NCBI GenBank assembly: GCA_024639405.1
Contig: JAHEIL010000052.1
Location: 1 to 44,157 of the forward strand
DNA from: Crocinitomicaceae bacterium
Lineage (GTDB): Bacteria; Bacteroidota; Bacteroidia; Flavobacteriales_D; Crocinitomicaceae
Reading direction: 5' to 3'
DNA length: 44,157 bases
In this document: piece after piece, positions 1 to 10,700 of the stretch
Position numbering within the stretch: position 1 is the first letter of the stretch
Layout of the letters: each line of letters begins with the position of its first letter
Translations under genes and position numbers: made by a program
Notes under the pieces: model-generated
What the model was told of the DNA's origin: nothing
Databases searched by the model: none
Seen by the model: the letters and a program-made list of their open reading frames with translations, nothing else

Positions 1-54
1 TTACAATATTTAATTACAACCTGGAATAAAAGTGTTTACTCCAACTTAATTACC

Positions 55-62
55 TATCTTTG
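55..62 (+). promoter_or_regulatory. Promoter -7 box (TATCTTTG) for left candidate sRNA
   Basis: TATCTTTG is an exact match to the Bacteroidota -7 consensus TAnnTTTG. No clear TTG -33 box is seen at the usual distance. Transcription would start near 68-70 and run into the hairpin and terminator structure ending near 160. Confidence 0.6.
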
Positions 63-68
63 TACCAC

Positions 69-160
69 TCTAAGTAATTAGAAAAAATATTTAAGACAAG
101 CCACATATGGCTGTGTGGAATAGAAGCCCCCTAGATGTATCAATATCGAAGGGGTTTTGT
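69..160 (+). ncRNA. Candidate small RNA 1
   Basis: This is a roughly 90-nt unit with no convincing ORF, lying between a TAnnTTTG box (55-62) and a terminator-like hairpin. Visible elements are a small hairpin AGCC (99-102)/GGCT (109-112), the linker GAATAGAA (118-125), and a G/C stem CCCCT (128-132)/AGGGG (150-154) followed by TTTTGT. The loop contains AGATGTATCAA (133-143). All of these elements recur in the same order at 419-475, which suggests a conserved RNA rather than a chance terminator. I do not recognise an Rfam family. It could instead be the 3' UTR or leader of a gene beyond the left edge. Confidence 0.5.
98..160 (+). repeat. 3' RNA module, copy 1
   Basis: This diverged copy shares AGCC-loop-GGCT, GAATAGAA and the loop 11-mer AGATGTATCAA, in order, with the module at 418-480. 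The terminator stem bases differ between copies but pairing is kept. Confidence 0.6.
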
Positions 161-248
161 CTTTTAAAATAGTCCTGATTTCAGGTTCAAAATCACCTTT
201 TTTTCTAAATATTACCCATAAAATTTAGTTTCAAATACTTGGATTTAG

Positions 249-256
249 TATCTTTA
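249..256 (+). promoter_or_regulatory. Promoter-like -7 box (TATCTTTA) for second candidate sRNA
   Basis: TATCTTTA matches TAnnTTTG at all but the last base and shares TATCTTT with the box of the first RNA. No good -33 TTG is seen. The inferred transcription start is about 262-265. Confidence 0.4.
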
Positions 257-263
257 CTTCAGA

Positions 264-480
264 ACACGTTCTTTAAATTCAAGCAAATTCCAATTAATTA
301 CAAGCGAACAATGAGGCGAACAAGCTCATTTTTACAATAGCTAACTAATTGAAAAACAACACAAAGGCATACGTTTACTCGGTCCCGTCCAGACCGCAAA
401 ACGCTAAAGTTAAAAGAAAGCCTCTATGGCTGGATGAATAGAAAACCCTAAGATGTATCAACTATCTTAGGGTTTTTGTT
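264..480 (+). ncRNA. Candidate structured small RNA 2 (about 215 nt)
   Basis: This non-coding stretch has several strong helices. CAATTAATTA (291-300) pairs with TAACTAATTG (342-351) with one mismatch, and encloses AATGAG (310-315)/CTCATT (325-330). CGTTT (372-376)/AAACG (399-403) encloses CGGTC (380-384)/GACCG (392-396). AGCC (419-422)/GGCT (428-431) follows. A perfect 12-bp terminator stem, AAACCCTAAGAT (443-454)/ATCTTAGGGTTT (464-475), ends in a T-run. The last two elements match the RNA at 69-160. The rod-like 5' domain recalls 6S-type RNAs, but I cannot assign a family. No SRP, tmRNA or RNase P signatures are visible. Confidence 0.55.
418..480 (+). repeat. 3' RNA module, copy 2
   Basis: This is the partner of the module at 98-160. 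GAATAGAA is at 436-443 and AGATGTATCAA at 451-461. The terminator stem here is a perfect 12 bp with a 9-nt loop (455-463). Confidence 0.6.
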
Positions 481-574
481 TTTATGAGAATTTTGAATTA
501 AAAAATTAAACGTTTTATTTTTTGATGTAAACAAATTTATTTAGTCCTAATTTATTATCATGAGAAAGATTTCT

Positions 575-612
575 AAATCAACCCCCTTTATAAAAAAAGG
601 GGGAATTGATTT
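575..612. repeat. Strong inverted repeat in a gene-free stretch
   Basis: AAATCAACCCCCTTT (575-589) pairs with AAAGGGGG (596-603) and TTGATTT (606-612), with a two-base bulge at 604-605 and a 6-nt loop. It lies about 175 bp beyond the stop of the minus-strand EamA gene. It may act as a terminator in that direction, but no long T-run follows it on either strand. The rest of 481-768 is AT-rich and shows no gene I can support. Confidence 0.55.
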
Positions 613-768
613 TGGTTGTAAAAGGGTAAAATACCAAGTTGTTATTTTACCAAGGCTAATAATTCTATTATATGAGTTGAGTTCTTTTTTCTCACTTAAA
701 CCTTTATAAATTGTAGCAATGTAAACATCTACAAAGTGTAAATATACATGAATGTAAAAAGAATAAAC

Positions 769-787
769 AGTTCAAGTTAGTTCAAGT
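769..787. repeat. 19-bp direct repeat, left copy
   Basis: AGTTCAAGTTAGTTCAAGT is itself two 10-bp units (AGTTCAAGTT). It is identical to 2721-2739, and its last base falls in the stop codon of the EamA gene. Together the copies bracket the two minus-strand genes between them. Confidence 0.8.
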
Positions 788-1638
788 TATACGCTTTGAA
801 GGTGAAGTATAAATGCCCCACTTGAAATAAAAATTAGCGCTAGAATAGTATAAAGTTTTATTTTTTCTTTAAAAAAGATAGCTGCAAAAACAATTGTCAA
901 CAAGGGGTTTGATAAGAATAATAAGCTTGAAATCAATGGATTGGTTACTTTTAAACCTAAGAAACTAAACAAAAGTGCTGAGAAAATAAGGAGCGCCATT
1001 ACCAGCACTTTTTTAAAATTCAACCTGACTTCAAGCTTAATTTGACTGTATGTTTGCGTTTTAACGATTAATAGTAATGCTGTTATAAACACAACGAATT
1101 CTTGATTTGAAATTAAAACCAATGCAGGTACTTCTGAAGCCAAATTTTTCCAATGAATTAAAGAAGAAGTGCTAAATAACAGCGTCATTAATAGCAAATA
1201 AAAATGTTGTTTGAACGTTATTTTTACATCCATTTCTTTATTAAAAAAGAGATGGACTAAAAATCCTACAATAATTAAAACAAGACCAAAGACTGAGTCA
1301 AATAGAACTATTTTTTCAACAAAAAATAAATAAACAGCTGTAAAAACAACACCAATTAAGTTATAAATTCCCAACCATTGTAATGGAGCATTTTTGATAA
1401 CAGTTAACATACAAAACAATCCCATTACTCCAAAAACAGAACCTATCGTAATTTTAAAATATGGCAATGAAAGTAATTCCTGGAAATCATAGTAATAAAA
1501 CACTAACCCACAAGAAATCAAACTAGTAAAAAATGCGCGATAACCAACTAAAAAAGGGATTGTTACAGTTTGTAAGTTCTTTTTCCAAAGCACATTATTC
1601 AATGAAAAAAGAAGGATGGAAATTAAAATAAAAATCAT
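787..1638 (-). CDS. EamA/DMT-family transporter
   Basis: This 283-residue integral membrane protein has about ten hydrophobic segments along its whole length and short basic loops, as in the EamA (drug/metabolite transporter) superfamily. The family exports small metabolites or amino acids from the cytoplasm, but the substrate cannot be read from the sequence. Its ATG overlaps the TGA of the upstream gene (ATGA at 1635-1638), so the two are probably translationally coupled and share a promoter. The stop codon touches a 19-bp direct repeat that also lies upstream of the operon. EamA membership is supported by topology and length; function beyond that is not. Confidence 0.75.
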   Translation of the reverse strand: MIFILISILLFSLNNVLWKKNLQTVTIPFLVGYRAFFTSLISCGLVFYYYDFQELLSLPYFKITIGSVFGVMGLFCMLTVIKNAPLQWLGIYNLIGVVFTAVYLFFVEKIVLFDSVFGLVLIIVGFLVHLFFNKEMDVKITFKQHFYLLLMTLLFSTSSLIHWKNLASEVPALVLISNQEFVVFITALLLIVKTQTYSQIKLEVRLNFKKVLVMALLIFSALLFSFLGLKVTNPLISSLLFLSNPLLTIVFAAIFFKEKIKLYTILALIFISSGAFILHLQSV

Positions 1639-2693
1639 TCGGGAAGAAAGTTTAATAAACCATTTGCATTGTTCAATTTTAACAAATCAATTTTACCTTT
1701 ATTCAAATGAATTAATTTCTGTTCAGTGATTTGGGTAATTTGAAGTTCAAACTCTTTTAGTTTTAATTGTTGAACAACCTCAATAATGGTTTGATAAATA
1801 ATTGAAATATCAAGAACTGAAACCGTCTTTTCTAGTTCTTTCTGAACCCAATATAGGATGAAATCCTGGTATTCAAGAATTTGATTTCTACTAGTTTTTT
1901 TCAAGTTTAAATACCATAATTTGTAGGCAATAAATCGTGTTTTGGGAAAAACATGTATAGCTGCTTCAGATACATCTACCCTACCTTTATCATACAAACG
2001 AGCCCCAATTTCCAAGGCTTTTAAATCTTTATTTAAATAATAATAACGAAACAAAACTGCATTGGCAAAAACAGCATCTTGTTCATATGAAGCAGCTTTT
2101 TTATCAGCTGAATTTAAATATAACTCAATGCTTTCAGCATAACCTTCAATACGGTGTTTTGGATCGTACAATGCTTCAATCAAGATCGTTCTAACAAACG
2201 AATTATCGCCAAATTTCTTAATAAAAGAAGGAAACAAATTGGTGTTTTGAAAATTTAAAAAAGTCTTTAACCCATAAAACTCTTTCGTCTTATAGTTTTC
2301 ATCTTCTAGACTATTAAATATCTCAATTAATGGGCTGAATTTCTCTTTGTGAATCAAATTTTTTAACACAACATTGATGGAATGATTTAAAAATTCTGGT
2401 TCATTAAATAAGTAATTTGAATTGTAATAATTAAAAAAACTATCCCAATCTTTAAACCCACAAAAAATTGCTAAAATTGTCAATGTATTTTTATACGGTT
2501 TGGTCGTCTCGTTTTGAAGTAAAAAGAAACGGTATAAAGTAGATTCAGAAAGATACCCAATCTTTTCATCTGAAATCAATTGACTGACAATCCTACAATC
2601 GTTTTTTGTTGTAATGTAAATGCCCGTTTTTGAATAAATTGCTTCAAGAAGAATCCGCTTATTGTACATTCTTTTTTTTATAAAATTAATCAT
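1635..2693 (-). CDS. Hypothetical protein with HTH-like N-terminal region
   Basis: This 352-residue soluble protein has no signal peptide. Residues about 1-100 resemble an N-terminal module often seen in Bacteroidota proteins: a basic start, a segment around STLYRFF, then TLTILAIFCGFKDWDSFF. I read this as helix-turn-helix-like, so DNA binding is plausible but not shown. Residues about 105-350 are helical with Leu/Tyr/Ala periodicity, like TPR-type repeats. It is the first gene of a two-gene operon with the EamA transporter and overlaps it by 4 bp. It may regulate or sense for the transporter; this is inference from the operon arrangement. Confidence 0.6.
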   Translation of the reverse strand: MINFIKKRMYNKRILLEAIYSKTGIYITTKNDCRIVSQLISDEKIGYLSESTLYRFFLLQNETTKPYKNTLTILAIFCGFKDWDSFFNYYNSNYLFNEPEFLNHSINVVLKNLIHKEKFSPLIEIFNSLEDENYKTKEFYGLKTFLNFQNTNLFPSFIKKFGDNSFVRTILIEALYDPKHRIEGYAESIELYLNSADKKAASYEQDAVFANAVLFRYYYLNKDLKALEIGARLYDKGRVDVSEAAIHVFPKTRFIAYKLWYLNLKKTSRNQILEYQDFILYWVQKELEKTVSVLDISIIYQTIIEVVQQLKLKEFELQITQITEQKLIHLNKGKIDLLKLNNANGLLNFLPE

Positions 2694-2720
2694 TTAAAAA
2701 AAACGACGAGTTTGTCAAAA

Positions 2721-2739
2721 AGTTCAAGTTAGTTCAAGT
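2721..2739. repeat. 19-bp direct repeat, right copy
   Basis: This is identical to 769-787 and begins 28 bp upstream of the start codon of the HTH-like gene. It could be an operator (two 10-bp half-sites on one helical face) or the scar of an insertion. See the finding. Confidence 0.8.
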
Positions 2740-2897
2740 GTGAAATTTGATTGTATCAGCTCCTAATGAAACGAATACAATTTGTTTAACATAAAAAGTA
2801 AAATGTCTTGATGAATTGCAATCATCAAAAAAGTATTTCGAATAAACAATTGATAATCAAATTTGTTATATTCATAATTCTATTAAAATCTTATTGT

Positions 2898-4166
2898 ATG
2901 TCTAAAATAATATCTCTTCTTATTATCGTAAGTTGCATTCTAAGTTTTACTTCAAATGGTCAAAATAATTCTCTATTTGGTTTACTTAGAACTTCAAATC
3001 CAGCGGCTATTCATTTAGGTAGTTTAGATTTAAGTGCAGGTACTTTCAACCAAATAAGTCCTAATAGCATTGCTACCAGTTTCAACATAACAGGTGCTGC
3101 ACTTGATCCAATTGCAGGCACTTATTTTTTTCTTGGTACTAATGGGATGTTTTCTGTCGAATTGGATTCAGGAACAGTCCTATCTCAAGTACCTTTATCA
3201 AACCCTATCGCTCCAAGCAATTTCGACAATTTCCGTTTCAACACTAGTAATTCTACGCTTTATGGTTTAGCGAGAAGATATATTCAAGGAAGTGGACCCG
3301 GTCAAGGTTATGGCGAATTGTTTTTAGCAACTGCTAACCCAAATACTGGTATTATTACTCAAATCTCTCCGCAATCAGTTGGTGAATCATATGCTTTACA
3401 AGGGAATGCAATCGATCCTCATTTGATGGTGTATTATTATTCAATTGCTTCTAAATTTGTTGGATTGGATATGTACACTGGATTAGTCTATTCAACACCG
3501 AACATTAGTTTCCCACAGGGCGGATTGTATTTTGATAATTTCACTTACAATTGTGCAGACACGACGATTTACGGATTGATTAGAGTGAACAATACAGCTC
3601 CTGTTACGGTTCATTTTGGAAAAATCAACCCTCAAACTGGAGTTGTAACCCAAGTGTCACAACAACCATTAGCTTATACTTCGTTTACAATAAATGGTAG
3701 TTCAACAATTGACCCCACAACTGGAACTTATTATTATGTTAGCGTTTTGCCTCAAGGAGGAAATGCTGTAATTGGAGTTTCTATTCAAACAGGCAGCGTT
3801 GTAAGTGTAAACCCGATACCAAACAATGGAAATGTTCAAACTTATTTTGACATGATGCGTCATCCTTCTGATTGTTTTGGAGCACAGGCTTATAGACCAA
3901 ATCCAAGTGGAGGAACTGCAAGCACTTCAAATCTTTCTTCAAATGAATTGAACGTTTATCCTAATCCATTTAATAAACATTTAACGATTAAATCTGATCA
4001 AAATATAGTTGCTTTTAAACTTATAGATACGCAAGGTAAAGTTATCGTTCAAGAAGCTCCTTTCAAAACAGAACTTCAAGTTCAAACATCAGAACTTACA
4101 AATGGCATTTATTTTCTTGAAATCAAAACAGAGTTGAGTACTCAAATAATTAAAGTAATTAAGTAA
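2898..4166 (+). CDS. T9SS-sorted secreted protein with propeller-like repeats
   Basis: I place the start at the ATG at 2898 (422 residues). It gives a clean signal peptide (MSKIISLLIIVSCILSFTSNGQ, cut at 20 here), whereas an in-frame ATG at 2808 adds 30 residues before it. The body has about four to five repeats of 60-75 residues containing motifs such as LYGL, NITGAALDPIAGTYFF and FDNF.FN, a layout consistent with a beta-propeller or sheet-repeat surface protein. The last ~75 residues form a type A T9SS sorting domain (LNVYPNPFNKHLTIKS ... GIYFLEIKTE ... IIKVIK), which directs export and surface attachment or release through the type IX system. No catalytic motif is visible. Confidence 0.8.
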   Translation: MSKIISLLIIVSCILSFTSNGQNNSLFGLLRTSNPAAIHLGSLDLSAGTFNQISPNSIATSFNITGAALDPIAGTYFFLGTNGMFSVELDSGTVLSQVPLSNPIAPSNFDNFRFNTSNSTLYGLARRYIQGSGPGQGYGELFLATANPNTGIITQISPQSVGESYALQGNAIDPHLMVYYYSIASKFVGLDMYTGLVYSTPNISFPQGGLYFDNFTYNCADTTIYGLIRVNNTAPVTVHFGKINPQTGVVTQVSQQPLAYTSFTINGSSTIDPTTGTYYYVSVLPQGGNAVIGVSIQTGSVVSVNPIPNNGNVQTYFDMMRHPSDCFGAQAYRPNPSGGTASTSNLSSNELNVYPNPFNKHLTIKSDQNIVAFKLIDTQGKVIVQEAPFKTELQVQTSELTNGIYFLEIKTELSTQIIKVIK

Positions 4167-4220
4167 ATAGTTATAATTAACGATATTACTTATATTGATA
4201 AATAGTAAAGTTTATTAATG

Positions 4221-4256
4221 ATACCAGCAGAGAAAATTTGTTGGTATTTTTTTTTC
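4221..4256 (+). terminator. Rho-independent terminator
   Basis: ATACCAGCAGA (4221-4231) pairs with TTTGTTGGTAT (4237-4247) over 11 bp including G-U pairs, followed by a run of T. It ends the transcript of the upstream T9SS gene. Confidence 0.85.
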
Positions 4257-4533
4257 TTTTTGGATTAATAATGTGCAGACTCATATTTTTGTTCCTGTCA
4301 CAACTTAGACATTCTATACTGTACTTATACTACCAGCTCAACTATTTTCTTCCCTATCAGGTTAAAATTTAAGTTCTGTTTTTATTTATAATTGGTTAAA
4401 ATAAAGCTTGATAGCTATAGATACAAGATTGAGACTTATACCAAATTCATTTAACTAAAAAGCCTTTAATTGAATCTAGGTTTTCAATTCATTCATCAAC
4501 TATTAAAAATAAACTTTAAACAGAAGCATGATT

Positions 4534-4566
4534 TAATTTAAGATACTTTCAGTGTATCTTAAATTA
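4534..4566. repeat. Perfect 13-bp inverted repeat, orphan
   Basis: TAATTTAAGATAC (4534-4546) and GTATCTTAAATTA (4554-4566) are perfect complements around a 7-nt loop. There is no T-run after it on either strand, so it does not look like a terminator. It sits in a gene-free stretch (4257-4706) where I find no other supported feature. Confidence 0.6.
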
Positions 4567-4701
4567 GATATAATTAGATTTGATCAACTCTTTAGTAAAA
4601 ACGAACTTCACCTTTTATGAAGATAACCTCTTTTTTTACTTAAATTATGAATTATCATGATTTAAAGAAGTGTAACGGTATTCTAAGACCAGAAACTTGT
4701 A

Positions 4702-4737
4702 TAAAAAAAGACCGATGGAAAGTTTCCACCGGTCTTT
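4702..4737 (-). terminator. Strong terminator of the giant adhesin gene
   Basis: AAAGACCG (4707-4714)/CGGTCTTT (4730-4737) plus TGGAAA (4716-4721)/TTTCCA (4723-4728), with one A-C mismatch, form a long stem. Read on the minus strand it is followed by seven T's. It lies 47 bp past the stop at 4784. Confidence 0.9.
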
Positions 4738-4783
4738 ATAAATTTTTAATTGAAGTCCTAAAAAGGACATTTCAATCGTTAAA

Positions 4784-7700
4784 TTATTGTTTTACAACTC
4801 GGAATACTTTAGATCCAGTTTCATTAGAAACTTTAACTAAATAAGTTCCGTTTTCAACATCTTGCAATCCAATGATTGAACCATTTTGTGCATTTTCTAA
4901 TGTTGAAACAACTTTTCCTTGTGCATCAAACACAGTTACATTTACTTCAACATCATTAGACATTGTAATGTTAACGTTACCTGTTGTTGGATTAGGGAAT
5001 AAGCTAATTGTAGCATCTAATTCTGTTTTGTCTAACCCTACAGTTGTAACGTTGAAACAAGCAGAAGTATCAGAACATCCACCATTTCCTGTTACGATTA
5101 CTGCATAACTTCCGTTAACAGTTGCAACATAAATTGGAGATACTGCACCTACAATCGCTTGATTTGTTGCGCAGTTAATCCATTGGTAAGAAGCACCAGC
5201 TGGTGTTGCTTGCAATGTTACGGCATCAATAGCATTAATTGTAGCTGTAGGCGTAGCATAAATTGTTACTGTCACTGCATCTGTATTAGAACATCCTAAT
5301 GCATCTACACCTGTTACGATGTAAACTGAAGTACCAAACGGTGCATCAAAAGAAGTTCCATTTACAATGTTACCACTCCAAGCAAATGCAGTTGCACCTG
5401 TTGCAGTTAAAGTAACTGTTTGGTCACCACATTGTTCGATATTGTTGCCAGCATCAACCAATGGTAGTGGATTTGCAGTTACAGTAATAGAATCTGTATT
5501 CACACATCCATTTGCATCTGTTCCTGTTACAGTATAAGTAGCTGTTTCAGTTACTAAGAACGCAACATTATTTGTAACGTTATTGTTCCAAACATACGTT
5601 GAAGCACCTGAACCTGTTAAGACAGTAGTCGTATTATCACAAACAGTGAAATCTGAACCAGCATTAACATTTGGTAATGCATTAACAACTAAAGTTACTG
5701 GAGCAGAAACCCCAACACATCCATTTGCATCTGTTTGCGTAACAGTGTAAATTCCAGCTGTATTTAAAGTAATTGAATCATTAGTAGCAGTTGTTGACCA
5801 AACATTTCCTGTTTGAGCTGAAGAAACCAATACAGTTGATTCATTTGAACAAATCACTAAGTCTCCAGAAATAACAGGCGTAGGAAGTGCGTTAACGTTT
5901 ACAGTAACTGTATCTGTATTAACACAACCATTGGCTGCTGTTCCTGTTACAATGTAATTAGTCGTTGCAGTAGGTACAAAAGATGTATTATTAACAACTC
6001 CATTATTCCAAGTCAAAGTAGGTGCACCTGAACCAACTAACGTTACATTCGAAGTAGCACAAACAGTTTGATCATTACCTGCAGAAACTACAGGAAGAGC
6101 AGTAATAGTTGTTACATAAGGAGCAGAAGTTCCAACACAACCATTTGAATTTGTTACAGTAACTGTGAATGAACCAGCAGTAGAAACTGAAAGTGTATCA
6201 TTCGTTGCAGTAGCAGATGAAGACCAAACATTTCCATTCGCAATTGATGAAACCAATAATACAGAAGATCCACTACAAAGAATAGGGTTACTTGCTGTAA
6301 TTGTTGGAGTTGGTAATGCATTTACTGTAACTACCAAAGGAGTACGAACAAATGAACCACATGTACCTGTTTCAGTTTGAGCATAGAATGTATAAGTTCC
6401 TGCTGTTGCTGGAGATGCAAGTACAGATGTTCCAATTGCATTAATTGAATTTGTGTTACCTAATTGCGTACCTCCCGAAGCGGCAGACCACCAACTAATA
6501 CCTGAAGGAACTGTGTAATTAATTGTCAAAGTAGCAGCACCTGTTCCTAATGTAAACGTTGCATCAGCACCCGCTGCTACATCATCATACGCATCCCAGT
6601 ATAAAATATTAACTGTTGAACCTGAACCAACTGTTGGTGTAAACGTTCTTGTATAGTTAAATGTACCTGCTCCATTTGAAGCTCCAACACCTGCACCTGC
6701 ATTGTTTACTAACGCTCCGCTTAATCCTAAATTAACATCCGCTTGCCATGAGAATCCATTTGCAGTAATACTTGGCACACTTAAAGTAGCACTTGTAATA
6801 ACTGCACCAGCTGGTAACGTTGGCATTGTTGCCGTTGCAAAAACATTTCCAGGAGCTGCATTCACTTCAGTTGGTTGAGCTGTTACATTAAAAGGAACTA
6901 CTATTGGAGTTTGAACCAATTGGATCCCATTAGAATTGATCGTCTGTGAAGTTGAACCTGCACACACTGAAACACCTGAAAGAGCAGCTGGAGCTGGAAC
7001 ATTCGTTACGTTTACAACATATGATTTAGTATTTTGACAATTTAATGCTGACTGAGATGTCAACGTATAAGTTGTAGTAGTTGTAGGATTGAAAGTCCAA
7101 CCTGTAGTAGCGTTTCCTGTTACACCAGTTACTGGTGACCAAGTGTATGTACTGAAATCAGCAACGTTTGAAGTTAAGGTAACAGTTGAAGTTGATGAAC
7201 CTTCACAAATTGAAGCAGTTGATCCACTTAATGTTAAAGCTGGAGCAGCCGTAAATGTAATAGGAACTGCAACACGAGGTGAAGAACAGATACCTGTACC
7301 ATTTATTGTGAAACGTGGTCTGAAGGTAGTTGTAGTATTCACAGCAGTTTCAGCCAACATTGCAGCAGGAGTCAAATTATCTCTTTGTCTGTAAGCAGTT
7401 GAAGCAAACCCAACATTATCAACTTTCATAGTAGTTGCAGTAGAAGTTGCAGCACCTGGTACTAAACTCCAAGAAATAGAAACAACAATATTAGAAACAC
7501 CATCCCAGTTATAAGAAGCACTTGTTCCAGTTCCTGTTCCAAATGCAAGCGTATTCACTGCATTTGCAACTGGAGTAAATCCATTGTTTGCAGCAGTTCC
7601 TAAATATACTGTAGACAAACCACTTAAGAATGTAGTTGTTGGAGCTGTATTTGCTACAGATGCACCAATTTGAACAGTAAATCCTTGGTAAGTTGTACCT

Positions 7701-10700
7701 GAAGTTGTTGGTTCAAAACCAATACTTGTAATAGGACCAGCATTGATACCTGCAGCTGTCAACTCAGTAGCACGAATAATGTACTGTGTTTTAGCACCAC
7801 CCCAAAAACCAGGCAATAAAGATTGACCTGCCGTTGAACTAGCTGTTGCACCAGCTCCTAATGTCACCAAAGCAGGAGATGCAGTTTGAGCAGCAGCAAA
7901 GAAGGATGTATCAGAATTAATTACAGGCGTAGTAAATGTAGTACCTGAACCAATTGAAGCTCCACCTGTTGCAGTCGTATACCATGCAATAGTTGTACCT
8001 GTACTTCCTGTTGCCCCAATTGTTGCTGTACCTGGCCCACATTTTGTACCTGGTGTAGTAGTTACAACATTGTTATTAAATACTACTTGAATTGGTGTAG
8101 AAATTGATGTCAAAGAACTATTTGTACAAGTAACTTGATTTCTGTAATACAACGCTGAAGTTGGTGTGTTTGTATAACTAAAGTTAGTTGCAGTAGCAAT
8201 ATTTGTATATGTAATACCATCAGTTGAAGATTGCCATTGGTATGTTACACCAGTTCCAACAGGAATCGTTTGGATACCTAAAGTAACAGGGCTACCTAAA
8301 CAAATAGAAGTTGCAGTTGCAGTTGATGCTCCTACAGCTGGAGTTCCACTACACACATTTGAAGTTGCATATGAAACAAAACCAGTGTAAGCTGTTGCAC
8401 CCAAAACTGACTCAATTGTTTTTGGAGGTCCAGCAGCATACGTTGATGTAGATCCAAAGCTATTAGTGTATTCACCAGCAGCAGTTGGCGCTTGAACTGG
8501 AATATGAGTTGAAACTAAGTTAGTATCAGCTAAAAGCACATGAACACTTGTTGCAGTTCCAGAAACGATTGGCGCTTCCCATCTTCTATTTGAAGCTAAA
8601 CCAAAGATTGATCCATTCGCAGTACCTGTATTTGAATCAAATACTTCACCACTCATAACTGTAACCGCAGTTGTTGCTGGTTTAACAGAAATTGGAGCAT
8701 AGCTTGATTTACCAACAGGGAATAAAACAAAACTTGTGTTTCCACTTGCAATTGTTCGTTGAATTGGTCCTTTAACAAAACGAGTTGTACTCATTCCTGA
8801 AATTGTACCACCTGCAGTTGCTGTTCCAACACGGAAAACGTTTGCAGCTGTTGTATTAATGATACCATTTGTAAATGTTAAAGTACCGCTAATTGAAATT
8901 GGAGCCGCAATTGTTACACCAAGTGTATTTGTGTTGTTCACAGTTAAGCCTGTTAAACTAGCAGTAGAAGTAGTAGCATTGTTTTCAAAAAGACCTGAAC
9001 CACCAACTGATTGAGCAACGGTAGTTGGAGATTCAACTCCTGATAGATAATTTGCTAAAATCAACGTAGTTGTAGTAGTCATTTTACCATTGTTCTCAAT
9101 GTTTCCAGCAGCATAAACAGTTGAAGATAAAGGCGCAAAATGACTTGTAGGAGTAATCAAAAGAGTACCGTTAACACCAAAACTATACGTTGAGGTTACT
9201 TGTCTATTCGTACCTGCTAACGCATCAATTGTTAAGTTTGCAAAAGTAATTCTTGCACTACTAACCCATGTATTGATTCTAAATCCGTTAGTCGCGTTTC
9301 CACCAGCTTGTGTAGATAAACCATTTCCAAACTTTAAAGTATGAGCTCCTGTAACATTAACATTTAAACCAGAACCAGCAGTAAATGCAAATGAATTGGA
9401 TGCAGTTGAATTAGCATGTGGATCAACAATCGTCAACGTACCACCTGTCCAGTTCAATAAGTTAGTACTCATTTGAACAATTGAAGCACCAGAAGGAACT
9501 GATGTTAATGGATCAGCATTGTTGTTTCCATCAACATTAATGTTACCTGCTGAATGATTAAACGTAGAACCTGCATTACTAATCAATTGACCATTGATGT
9601 TTAATGTACCACCTGAAACAGTCAACGTACCATTGTTAGCCAAGATACTATTGTTATTTGTACAACCAACTGTTAAATCACCTGAAGTTACATTTAATGT
9701 ACCAGTTGTTGCAATCGTTAAATTTGAAGATACAATACCAGCGGTATTAACATTAACAACCGTACCATTTCCAATTGTTACGAAATCTGTACATGTTGGC
9801 ACTGTACCTTTGTTCCATATTGAAGCCGTATTCCAATCACCATTTGAGATAGATGCGAAAGGAATATCAGCTGAATTAATTCCAATATATAAAGGTGCAG
9901 CTAATAAATCAGCTTGAGGAATTGTAATTCGTTGAACACCTGGAGTAGCTGTACCGTTTTGGTGCACACCAGCAAGTGGTCCATTTTGATTCATAATTCT
10001 TGAATTACCATTAGTTGCATAATATGCATCGTTAGCTATGACAACAACAGTATATGAAGATGCTGAAACTGGTGTTCCTTCATTAGAAACTGACCAATTT
10101 GAATTGTAACGATCTGTAATATTGTATGCTCCATCAGGAATAGATAGACCAGAAGTTAACGTATTATCATGTTGATAAACAACAGATAATTCTCCTGCTA
10201 CAGCTCCCGTTGCATTAGTTCTAGTTAAGTATACAGAACGATCTTGGCCAGTAGGTGAGATCAATGGATAACGAGAAGTACTATTCGTAGGGTTTGTACC
10301 TGCAGTAACTGCAGTACCTGTTGCAGCATTTGTCCACCAACGTGAAAAACGACCACCCGGTAAGAATCCTGTACCTACTGGAGCAGTCAATGTACCACCT
10401 GCAGCTAGATTACCAAAAATCATTTTGTTGGTACCTAAGTTTATTCTTGCACCAGTTAAGTTCAAATTGTATGCAATAGCAATGTTATTGAATGACCAAG
10501 TTATGTTTGGTGTAGCAGTACTTGTATTTGAAAAAGTTAAGTTTCTGATAAAATTCGAAGTAAAAGTACCTGCACCAGAAACAGTTTGAGCAGCAGAACC
10601 ATTTAAAGTCAAATTACCTGCAGTTGTAGTTCCAACAGAAATATTAATAATACCATCATTAAGAATGTTTTTAGATACCACTAACGTTTTACCAGTTGTT

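Noticed and set aside
1-480. SRP RNA, tmRNA or RNase P RNA as identity of the left-end RNAs
   Set aside because: The diagnostic sequences of these RNAs (SRP tetraloop region, tRNA-like CCA end, RNase P conserved regions) are not present.
2808-2897. Upstream ATG of the T9SS protein at 2808
   Set aside because: The 30 extra residues precede a complete signal peptide starting at 2898.
4647-4844. 65-residue plus-strand ORF
   Set aside because: It runs through the strong terminator at 4702-4737 and the 3' end of the giant adhesin gene; no protein-like features.
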